Shown piece after piece: positions 44,801 through 55,500 of a stretch of 64,000 bases of DNA. The DNA comes from Armillaria gallica (Eukaryota; Basidiomycota; Agaricomycetes; Agaricales; Physalacriaceae). Location of the stretch: the NCBI GenBank assembly GCA_037576215.1, contig JBANDB010000003.1, forward strand, positions 5,580,001 to 5,644,000, written 5' to 3'. How positions within the stretch are numbered: position 1 is the stretch's first letter; the number at the start of each line of letters is the position of its first letter. The notes under the pieces were generated by a model. It saw nothing but the letters and a program-made list of their open reading frames with translations, did not search any database and was not told the origin of the DNA. A program made the position numbers and the translations under genes.

Positions 44801-45815
44801 AACTAGTCCTCAAGCTCATAAGTGGATCGCATGGTACAAGACTGAGCATGCCAGTAGAATGCGAGCCAACGTGACGGGCACCAGGAAGGTGAAACGCGGG
44901 TTGCTAAACAGGTTCCCGCCATTGTTATCGAAACGAAGTACGCGTGCATCCAAGACGCTTGGTATCACCGGACGGCGCGATATATTGGTGCTATCGGCGT
45001 CCCATCCAACTGAATGTCTAGTGGCCCTGAGAGTGAGAAATCGCGCTGCGAATACAATTCTGACTGAGTATGAGCCACCAAGTTCCTGGAGCCCTTGCCA
45101 TCGCATATTCTGGAGAAAACCGGACTGAAATGAAAATGGGGCTGTTCACGGAATGTGTGAGTGAGTTTCTTCTTGAGAATTCGGGCACTTGAATCGTTCA
45201 CTGCATCTGGTACACACAAGAGAAGACCCTTGATGTTGAGCCTGTCAGCAAATGCAAGACAGTTGGAGGAGTACATGGGAAAACGTGGCCGTCAAGCAGG
45301 TTCCTACCCCCAACTTGGATTTCGTTATCATGGCAGGACAAAGTTGAACTCAAATAGTCACATCAATATCGGTACCGTAAGGGAGACTGCGCCAACAGAG
45401 AAGCGTCAGTTCATGAAAACGTGTCGCTAAACACCTTACGCATGATGCTTGCACCGAATTTAGCTGGTTAGACGCAGATCCTTCCGTGACACCAATGAGT
45501 CCTGTTGGTTACCGAAGCGAATCCGAGTCGTAGCATGACTGAAGGGCAGAGTTGAACCAAAGTCTGAGCTAGCAGTCACATTGAGACAAACCCGTCGGTA
45601 GTCACCGACGCAGGTCATTGACTCTACCGGGTCACCATCAGTGAAGGTTCATAAGAGGATGATGGTAGAAGGAATGATCATGACCATTTCAAACAAGGTA
45701 CACGGTCACACAAACATAACGAAATATCAACGTGAAAAGACTATCATGCAGATGGGACTCTCGAAAATGATAAGATATAAAAGGCGAACATAGGTGTAGT
45801 AAAAATATTGAAATG
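44518..45815. other. CHAT-SRA spacer of unit 2
   Basis: No supported gene. It contains several related segments of the type AAACAGGTTCCCGCCATT / CAAGCAGGTTCCTACCCC (near 44915 and 45297), so it is itself built of imperfect repeats. Its right end, 45540-45800, is shared with the sequence just downstream of copies A, D and G. Confidence 0.6.
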
Positions 45816-47336
45816 TTATCCACAATCCTCCATATCGCTGTACTTGCTCTTCTGAGGACTACGCTCAAAAATACTAAAGGGTGGCAGGGACTCTGCTTTG
45901 ACACGCACGCGTGGGGTAGCGGACACTTTCTGACGCTTGCGGGGAAGAGGATCGCCGAGGGTGCTCCCTGATCTCTGCGAGGACTCGACTTTGACGCGCA
46001 GGGGTGGCTTAGCCAAGGTGTGCATACCGACGACCTTGATATCGACCTCAGGATGTTGCAACAGAGGGATGGAAGCGGTAGAGATAACTGGACTTTCCAC
46101 TTTGACCAGATACTGCAGAGTATCATCGCAGTAATTCTCGACTTTGACAGGAGACAAAGGAGCACCGCTGTCCGAATTCAAATGGGTGGGATATGATTGG
46201 TTCAATGCAACTTGCTGCCAATTGGCCGGAAGGGTGTACGAAGATGTCTTGGATTTGCTGAAGGAAGGGAGCTTGGGTCGAGGTGGGAAGAGGTATTTCT
46301 TTGGCGCAGACGGCTCTGGCACCTTGGCAGGCTCGGGCGTCTCAGCAGGAGCATCAGACTCGGGGTACGTCCAGAATTTGCCTCGTGTTCCGATGGGCAG
46401 TTGGCCAGGAATTCGCTTCACATCGATTCAGCCATTGAAGAGCTACAAAATGGCAGCCTCGTACCTTCAACTTGAACAAAATAATCTTGTACCCATTCTC
46501 ATCCCATTTGTGGTAGCACGCCGTTACTTTGTACAACCCGTCGTAACGAAATCTAACTGCAAGTCAGTCGTTTTTATGTAAAAGAAAAGTGTGAGCATAC
46601 CCATTATTCGGGGCATATTTTGAATGAAGCCTGTATCCCCAAATGACGCGCACAGGCTGGTCCAACTCCATCGTTTTCTAATTAGAGAGACATCAGAAAA
46701 GAACAAGGGGTACGAAAGAGGACATACCTGCAGAGCCCTGTTTCCGTACATGTACTCCTGGTCCTTGAGCTGCATCGTCCCATCCTTGCTCCGTCCACCT
46801 AGCACCCAATCAGCACCTAGCAAAACAGACTAGTAACACCACAAACCTTCTCCACACAACCAACTACAAAGAACCCGTCAGAAAAGACTCGACGGCGCGA
46901 ACAGGAGGCTGCCTACATTCTATCGCCCTTGTCCTTGTTAAACTCTTTATACCCATCCGACCTGCAACACGGTCAGTAACAAGAGACTAGCATAGGCGTA
47001 CACTCACAGTACGACAGACCGCGCGCTCCCTTTATATGAATAGATCCCCTTCCTGAGACCCCCATGCACACCCGCCTCCAACACCGCTGCCCTATCCATA
47101 TACCGCGTACCCACAGGCTGCCCATCAATCTCCCCAACTGTCACTCTACCAGAAATATCAACTGCAGTCTCACAAAACAAGCAAAACACATACGGATCGA
47201 CAACAGGCTTCCTGCATCCCTCCCGCTCCTTGGGCTTGTCCACCTCTAAATTCCTATAATCCTTCACAATCCGCATCTCCTCCTTTCCAAACTTGCGCGT
47301 CTTTTTGAATCGGAATGCTTCGTCGGTGTAAGTCAT
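45816..47336 (-). CDS. SRA-YDG domain protein, copy F, open, about 392 aa
   Basis: Same eight-exon structure as copy D, with start at 47336 and TAA at 45816. All splice signals and frames hold by eye. SRA landmarks are present (EIDGQPVGTRY, AGVHGGLRKGIYS, GGRSKDGTMQ, LHSKYAPNNG, RYDGLYKV). One notable change is VRVIWGY in place of VRVIRGY, an Arg-to-Trp change explicable as CGG-to-TGG. The tail keeps four Psi-K-x-E motifs (VKVE three times, VKAE once) and the RKRQK cluster but has lost the first RKR. It converges with CHAT copy 2, giving the only fully open CHAT-SRA pair in the window. Confidence 0.8.
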
Positions 47337-47380
47337 GTTGTTGTTGGAGAGAAAGAAAAAGAGAGGGATCCACGGCACGG

Positions 47381-47391
47381 TCTATATATGG
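47381..47391 (-). promoter_or_regulatory. Conserved TATA box of SRA copy F
   Basis: CCATATATAGA on the minus strand, 45 nt upstream of the start. Confidence 0.55.
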
Positions 47392-50300
47392 ATGTGACTC
47401 GTAAGCGCAGCCAAATCGGGTTGTCATATAAAGTCGTGCCATTGTAAGACTCTTTGCGAAAAACTAGCTTGGACGCGTGTTCTAGCCTCCGCTTTTAGCT
47501 GCAACGCTCGGGGGTTTTTGACCAACATAGTGCGATTGGAGGATACGTCGCAACAGTACGCGCGTCTTGCCGTATAGCTTATCAGTGATGTCCGGTGATC
47601 GGCAGCAGGGCCATCCCGGGCCAAGCTTACCGTGACTCCGTTCAATTCTTTCAACTAAATGTGTCCTGACGAGTACAGCCTCGACCTTCTGTGCGCGACT
47701 AGCCCTCACCATACACAATTTTCACAGCAAGATTTTCTACAGATATATCCTTGGGCCATGCCGCTTCTGCACAGGGATCGTCGCGAGATAGACGTGTCAT
47801 CGAACATTTGGCCTTGCCTCCTACCCGTATACACTGGACAGAGATATTCCTGCTCTCTCCAAATTCCGGTACCACTTTCCTCCGCAACCAAACACTCTTC
47901 GGTCTTGAGCTTGGGCAAAAAAGACTCTTTCGCGTGTAGGCCGTGACGCACGTGGGACCCCGGATTGCTGTGTTGATACCCCGCATCCGCAGCTCCACTT
48001 TATCGAGATCGGAAGTACTTGCCAACAGTACACGTGTCGAATCTGCAGCATCGCCACATACTAAATTTACCCTCTCCTGCTAAAACACGTCCAAGAATCC
48101 CGCTGTTGGTGTGTCGATGTCCAAGCTTCATTGTAGGTGGTGTTATCCTCTTCTTTCGTGCAGATACAGCCTACTAACCTTGCCATGGATGTTCAGATAT
48201 TGTTTTCACAGCACCTTCAGTGGAGGGTTCACTGCCGACATACCTGGACACAAATGTCACTTGTCCTCGTTTGGTCCATCATGCGACGCTCATCATCTCC
48301 CCCCTTGGCCAGCTTCATCGTTAGCATATCCAGGGCGTCAGCCGAAATCTCAAGGTCGGACGACGAGATCTAGAAGGCGTTAAAGTCGATGATTTTCAAT
48401 TTCATCCAAGTCGCACCCGCATTCCCTTCAATCTTTGCAGCCTCCGACTGCCTTCACTCGCTTTTGGGTACCTCCAGAACTTTTTTCTCGAGTGGCGGAG
48501 CAAGTGGACGGCATCCTTTTCGCTCAAACTCGCCAAATCTGGGACGCCACTTGGAGGCACATCAATCTCTTCGTGTATGTCTGAACGCGCACTTCCATAA
48601 CGTGATTGCGAACCCTCGGCGCGTAGAAATTCTCAGGCAATTTACCAAAATATATCACATGAAATTTTGACGTGTTCCTCATCACCAGCTCGATCTTCCA
48701 TGAGCCAAATACCTAGGACACAGTAGGATAACACGGTTTGACCTGCATAAGGTACATGCTTCATACTCATGTACTTCATCCAGGCTTGAAGAATAGTCTT
48801 AGAAGTCCTGGTTGCAATTTTTGCAAACACTTCTCACATAACACCCATTCGAATCGACTGCGCTAATTTAAGTTCAAGTGTCAGCGCGGACCTCGGAAAG
48901 GCATCGAGATCCAGATGAATCCAATGTTATAGTTGTTGACTTTTGGTCGTCTTGTCATTTGTAATCCTGGTTCCTCCACTCGTCTTGTAGCAGGACCAGT
49001 ACCTTCCTCCGCAACCACCGGCTCTTCTCCTTGCCTTCTCTCTACAAGATAGAGTCGACGGTCGCTCATAGTATTCACCTCGGAGCAGAGTCGTCAGCGC
49101 TACTTGGAAGCGCGTCCATCTTCATGGCTCAGACGCGCATCCCAGTGATGGGATTGCGAATCGATCGGCATGTCACTGCCAACGTAAATTCCCAAACATA
49201 CGTCCCCCCTGAATTTTTGAATTTTGGGAACGAGCAATATGTCGCTACGCTCCCCAGATCAAAATTTCTGTTTGTCTTCTTCGTTACTTCAACAGACACG
49301 ACTCGGATTCCGAATACACGAACACAAAGTCGACTGTCTCAGCTTTCAAACTCATGTTCTAAACATGGAATCAGAGAGCATCTTGGAGACCGAGCCGAGG
49401 GGATGGATTTCACAGAAGTTTACTACAGATATACCCTCGGGCCATGCCGACTCTATGCCGCTTCTGCACAGGGATCATCGTGAGGAGATGGACACGTCAT
49501 CGCACATTTGGCCTTGCCTCATACCATCCGTCTTTCTTCCTTCTAGGTTGACGACTTTCCTCCGCAACCAAACACTCCCCTCGTTCTTGAGCAAAAAAAA
49601 ACTCTCGTGTGTAGACCGTGACGCGCGTGAAACCCCGGACTGCTGCGCCGATGCCCCGCGTCTGCAGCAGGAACTACTTGCCAACAGTACATGTGTTTTG
49701 CCATGTCGCATTTGCAATGATCAGCAGCATCACTGCCTACTGAATTTACTCTCTCCGGCTAGAACACGTTGCATATCTCCATCCCAAGCGTGTTGATGTC
49801 TTCTTTCCAGCTTCGTTACAGGTGCTGTTAACCAACTCTATCTCGAGTGCAGCCTACTGACTGTTGCCATAGATAGTCAAGTATCGTTTTCACACCTTCA
49901 GTAAAAGGTTCACCAGAGCCGACATACCCGGACACAAAATCCCGTTTGATCCACCGTCTCTTGCGGATCTTCCTCTTAGGCGTTTGTCCTTAGCATATCC
50001 AGGGTGTGATCAAGGTCAGACGATGAAGATGAACACGATCTACAGTCCATGACTTTTGATTTCATCCGAATCGTACCCGCATATTGTCATCAATCTTTAC
50101 AGCCGACAACTGCTTTCACTCAAACTCCAAACATTTCTCTCGAGTATTTCTGTCCATGCAACGCTCCTCATCTTCCTCCGAGTTGTTGGCATATCCAGGG
50201 TAGACGAACACGATCTAGAGGGAACTAAAGTCGATGATTTTGAGCCGTACCCGCATTCCCATCAAGCTTGACAGCCTTCACTCATTTGGACGTGTCTCTA

Positions 50301-50990
50301 ACGTGATTGCAATCCCTTGGCACGTACAAATTCCCGAGCAATTTGCCAAAATACTTCCACATTGATTTTCAGCGCGCTCCTCATCACCACGCTACGAGCC
50401 GCATATATGGGACGCAATCGTAGAGGTTAATTCTCGCCAGTCACTCGGTATTCGCCTCGAAGCGGAGTCGTCAGTGCCACTTGGAAGCGCATCCATCTTC
50501 CATGACTCAGATGCGCGTTCCACCGTGCCTGAACGCATGTCCCGGTGATGATCAGCGTGTCCTTGCCAGCATAAATTCCCAAACATGCATCCCCTTTGAT
50601 TTTTGAATTTTCGGAGTGAGCAAGATGTCGCTACGCTCCCCGGATCAAGCTTGCTGTTTGTCTTCTTCGTTACTTCAACGCCTTGAATAGACACGAACGC
50701 CGAATACACGAACGGTCCATCACACTCAGCTCTCAAACTCAAGTTTAAACGTGGAAGCAGAGATTCATAATGGAGACCAAGCCGAGGTCAGCTCATTCGA
50801 CGTGTTTGGTTTACCTCTTATCATCTTCTATCCACCCAAGAAAAGCTATCCGTTCCGAACAGGCAATGTCGAATCTCGCCGTGGTGACTTCTACCTAATT
50901 TTGGACCCTCATCGCATTCCAAATTCTATACTTTTACGCAGGGTCAGCTTTCGGGGCCGCGAAGCGTTCAAGGTCACCGCTCTTGTTGGA
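47392..50990. repeat. SRA upstream conserved flank, copy F (longest)
   Basis: The longest flank. It contains all landmarks (ACCAACATAGTGCGATTGGA near 47520, CGGATATACCCTCGGGCC-like near 47742, CTCTCTACAAGATAG near 49040) and internal duplications. The AGCGCGTCCATCTTC ... TGAATTTTTGAATTTTGGGA block at 49080-49330 recurs in diverged form at 50460-50710 and at the window end (63690-64000). Open frames in it (for example 49031-49483) are not conserved in other copies and are not called. Confidence 0.65.
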
Positions 50991-51088
50991 GCACCCCTTC
51001 ATCAATGATGTTGTACCACCGCCCAAAAATCACCTTCCCTGATGTATGTACCAGCCGAACAATGATAGCAGCGCCAAGCGTTGTGAGA

Positions 51089-51292
51089 TTAATTCTCTAG
51101 TATCGTCCTCCAGGACTTTACTTCTTCCAGTATCTCAGAGCCTTTTTGAACTTCATCTCGAGTGAAACTGAGAGCCAGGCTTTGTCTGTGCGGTACTCTC
51201 AGCTCCGATGCATCGGAGCTGATGCCTAAGGCAGTGTCAAAGTAATGCCATGAGGTAGGTAGGTAGGTAGTATTACACGGCAGTGTCCACAC
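51089..51292 (-). pseudogene. Possible C-terminal fragment of a PLP-dependent aminotransferase-like protein
   Basis: A short frame with a protein-like end (DTALGISSDASELRVPHRQ, SLALSFTRDEVQKG, then an amphipathic helix and stop). The spacing of a strand with SLALSFT before a terminal E-x3-G-x-x-x-L helix resembles the end of class I/II aminotransferases. Nothing upstream of it is recognisable, so the identification is weak. Confidence 0.2.
51254..51271. repeat. (GGTA)n microsatellite
   Basis: Four and a half copies of GGTA/GTAG, the complement of the repeat at 2062-2078. It lies inside the doubtful aminotransferase-like fragment, in the region that reads LPTYLPH in another frame. Confidence 0.75.
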
Positions 51293-52115
51293 AGTGAACG
51301 CCGGTCCCAGACATTACGTACACGACAGGGGAAGTAAGTACTAAATATGTACATCACCACCCTCGTCTGTACGATGAGCATGAGGCAGCGGAAGAACGAA
51401 GATCCCGAAGACGGGCGGTAACTCGTGACTTCAATCTCTGACGGTCTCGAAGTTCCATCCTGACCTGGAAAACAAGACAATTCTTCGGACTGCCCATAGA
51501 ACCAGGACAAGCCCAGATGGACTCTCGAGCCTCAACCCTCAATAATCTTAATATTCATCAGCCGCAATTGCTGAAGCACCATGATCCGAATCAATGACCA
51601 TCCAGCATCAATAACAGGATGCTAGTATCTTCCGATATCTGAAACATGAGTAGGTGAGTCCGGCAGAATAAGCCATAAAGAATCCTGCATTCATCCTTCA
51701 GTAGATTCGACGACATTAGTGCGTTGACTGAATTCCATCATAGCACGTAAGATTCAGAAGATACGGCATCTTTAAATTAACTTGATTATATGCTTCGTAG
51801 AGGCTACAGATCATTGTACCGGTAATCGAATTATTCACGAATCCATCACTGTTTGCTGTGAGGTGTATGCATCGTATCTGCAGATCTGAATCCGAAACGG
51901 CTCCACTTTTCATGTTGCACCCACCGCGCTGATGGTCGAGTCGGAAACGAGGTCCAAGTAGACGTAAAGCTGGGCATGCATAAAGGAAACGCAACACAAA
52001 CAGGGAACAAAGTTTACGTGAAGGCTCAAACTCCGAGCATAGAGCTCTACAGCATACTCTGTGAATGACAATGCCGGATTTCCCTTGAGCTATCATTGCT
52101 TCCTCACAACAGCAA
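51293..52115. other. Unassigned region left of the MULE fragment
   Basis: No gene or cassette similarity seen. Confidence 0.4.
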
Positions 52116-52440
52116 TTGAAGGCGGTGGGATCCCAGAAGCACACAAAGGCATTGGAAGCATGGGCGAACATTCTCAAGACTAAATATAACCTCGAGCCTA
52201 TGTTCGTGCATGTTGATAAGGACATGGCAGAGATTGCGATGTCTAGGCGAGTGTGGCCGAATGCAAAAGTTCAGATCTACCGCTGGCATTTCACTGGGAA
52301 GGCTGTCCGCGAGCGTTTATGTTCAGCCAAGCTATCGACATCATACAAGCCAGGGAATGCCAATAAATGCTTCCCATTCATTGATATCACCCTCAAGCTG
52401 CCCGGCCGAGCTGAGATTAAGAAGTACGGAGGTGGAAAGG
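52116..52440 (+). mobile_element. MULE-type transposase fragment
   Basis: The frame reads KALEAWANILKTKYNLEP, then VHVDKDMAEIAMSRRVWP, YRWHFTGKAVRERL and PFIDI. A DKD segment followed about 20 residues later by a W-H motif and KAVRERL is the second-Asp-to-helix part of MULE transposases common in mushroom genomes. Only about 110 residues remain; the first Asp, the last Glu and the zinc fingers are absent. It ends about 120 bp before the left breakpoint of the CHAT-carrying duplication. Confidence 0.6.
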
Positions 52441-52559
52441 ACCCCAGTGCAGACAGAGAGGATGCTAATATCATCGCGCAGCCATGGGCGCTCACCGTGA
52501 CCATTCACTTGCCTCCCAGCCAGTTGTCCACACCACGAGAGACTCTATCTTCACCGTCA

Positions 52560-55500
52560 GATGAAGCTGAACTCGCGTCAATGTTTTGTCGATGTTGGTT
52601 TCTGAGGAAGATCAACCCGCTTTACCGGCGGCGATCAAAGTTCGCCCTCAGGACCGTCAGGACGGCCATCACCCTGCAAAAGCTCTCCACACCCAAAGAC
52701 GCGCACACTTCCCTTGGACGTTCTTCCCAATACAAAGATTCTTCAGCTTGTACCTCACAGAGTAACGGCTCCCAAACTTGAAGGGCGGTCTTAATGCAAT
52801 AGATTTGGGCAGAGAGAAACTCGGAGAATTGAGATGGGTTGGAAGGAAAGCAGGCCAGTGACCGGCCATGGGTAGGAGGACGTAGACTAAGAGAGGGAGG
52901 AGGAATGTTTTGGTGACTGTGAAGGACGTCATCCATCGTGTTATGAGTGATTCCAGGGTATGTCTGCCGTCGTGATCTCGCTGAACTCGTATTGACGCGA
53001 CTTAGTCCTTCAAGCTTCAAGCTAACAATGCCGGTGTCCTCAGCACTATTGCCAGGGATATTTTGTACCCACATCTATTGCCTCTTCCCCACTTCCTCGC
53101 TGGTCTCCGATTCTCCTCGCCTACGCTGCCTGGAACACCAATGTAGAAAATCTCGACCATGTATCACCGAGAACGCGAAATTCCTATTGGGATCAGTTTT
53201 AACGCGGCGCTGCTGGAACGACTCTACTGTTATCACGCTGCCTCCCCATCTTGACAACTCAGCTATGACCTAAATGAATACGTAGCCGGCTATCGAGTTC
53301 AAATCTGCTTCGTGTAGTGGCCTTCAGACCATCACTTCCCTCTCTTCAATCCAGTTTGCAGTCAGCAGTCGTCGCACAGATGAAGCGCAACATCCTCCAT
53401 TGTGCCGCTCTTCAGCTAGATTTTGTCCATATCTCTACATCAAAAACGCTGCTGCCAGTTGGAAACTGGATCTCACTACCGGTGATGAGATGGCGGGCTA
53501 CTCTTTCGGCGGAAATAACTCCCTCGTCCTCTTGCGTCCTCAACGTTCAACGTTCAACCTAAAAGCACCTTCGCGAAGTAGTAGGCTGACAATTTGCTCC
53601 TGTAAGCGTTTACCCGAGGACTGTTTGTATGACCTTAGGCAGATTGAACCGAGCCCTCGAAGTGACATATGAACGAAGAGTGCAACGTGTTTAATGCGAG
53701 AACATGATGGAGACAGGGTTTCCATTCTACCGGCAAGTACTTTCTTCAATCGTCCGTCTTTCCATCTCATCAGTCTTCTCCTTGGTACCCCGTTTATCTT
53801 CCGACTCTTACCGTCGTATTCTACTGTTGTTGATGTCTCGACCCGAAAGAGGTTGCTCATTTTAACGTGAAGTCGGAGATTGTGACCACCGGCGAGTTGT
53901 TTTGACCTCCTGATGGACGGCAAACTGGTTCGAAGGTAGATCCGTGCTAATCTTTTTCATCTTCCAGGCTAACGTCTTTGAAAGCTCATCGCTGATTTGT
54001 TCAAGCCAGCGCTACATGTGGCCTTTTTCGCTTCTGAACCCATTCCCATTCCTTTCTTACCCCACTTGTTGCTTCGCTCGTCTAAGCAGTATTTCTCCGC
54101 AACAATATCAAACTTTGGTGCTCAAGAGGACTCTTGCTGTCCAAGTCTCCCTGGATGGCTGCCCTACAGCAAAGCGCAACACAATCTTGCAAAATACCAT
54201 TGTCCACCCAGAACTCCCAAAACCGGTGCTGGTTATTTTGGCGGTTCGATTAGCGACAGCGTATCGCAGTCATTGTTGACAAACGGGGAAGGAGAAGACC
54301 AGCAGGACTGTGGGGGCTATGATAACTTCACCACTCACCAAAGACCTCCGAGCTTCGACTTCACCGATGGCTTATCTATGGATCTTAATGTGTCGTCACA
54401 TGTATAAGCGCTCGACCAAACATCGTACTAACGATCACTTCAGTGACTTGTAATCCCATATCTTTAACCCACGAGTAAAAAATCATAATTACTGCAAAAC
54501 TTCGATTCACCCGGGCGGGTACACGAAGTCAATCACCAACATCCTTTGCCTGTTTACCTATGAAAAGATTCCTTTTCTGAAGACATGCGGCACGTTCACT
54601 GAACGATCTCTCGTTAACGTTATGCCTCTTCACACTCCCGTCAGTCCTTCGGTTCCTTGCCTATGCCGACGTCCACGCATCCATACATGATCGGCCTTTG
54701 GGAAGTAAATGTATAGGGCTCCTCATTGCAATGCTCCGCTCTGATTGATTTCCTTGCTTTGATGCATATCGGACGTTTCTCGCGGAGGCTGATTGGTTCC
54801 CATACAAGAGGAACCTGAAAGGAGATGAAAATTGAAGCCATGGTAAAGCGGGCGTTGATGTTAAGCAGTGGACGAAGGGTATCGGGTCCATGCAGTGTGT
54901 ACGCGGGAGAAGAAACGCAAGTCCGTACATGCGTTTACGGAAGATTGATACCGCATGTATGCTGAACACATAGAAGCCATAGGTGCTGTTGTCGGAGATA
55001 GGGCAGGCTGTGAAGCAATGCCTGGCGAAGGGTATTGGGACCAGCGCAAGAGATACATTGATACCGCATGTCTGAACCGGCGCGTATATTTACTGCCCCA
55101 AAAGCCTCCACCATGTAGTCCTACAACTCCTTCCATGTCTCATCAGAACTTAAGGTGAGTTCTCGAGGTATCCTCAGTCGTTACTCCGTGCAATTTCTCA
55201 CATTCTGTGCTCATAGTCTCAGTCATCATCAGTCCGACGGGGAATCCGAGGATGCAGTCAACGGTCTTGAACTTCAGAGGTTTGTCAAGTTGCACTCCTT
55301 CATGCATAGAACATTCTGTTCTGATAGTGTTGTTTGACAGGGTACCAGGGGCGCAAGACTCGGAGATCGAGTAAGTCTCATATAGTCTGCTTGTGAATGT
55401 ACCTCACGCTTTCGACAATAGTTTAGCCGATTCCTTGGATGTGGATGATCTCGTGTGCCGATGCATTATATCCCTCGAAGCTCTGGCAATGTCTGAGCGC

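Noticed and set aside
49031..49483. 150-codon open frame in the copy F flank as a gene
   Set aside because: The homologous stretches at 50460-50740 and 63690-64000 do not keep the frame, so it is a chance frame in the repeated non-coding flank.
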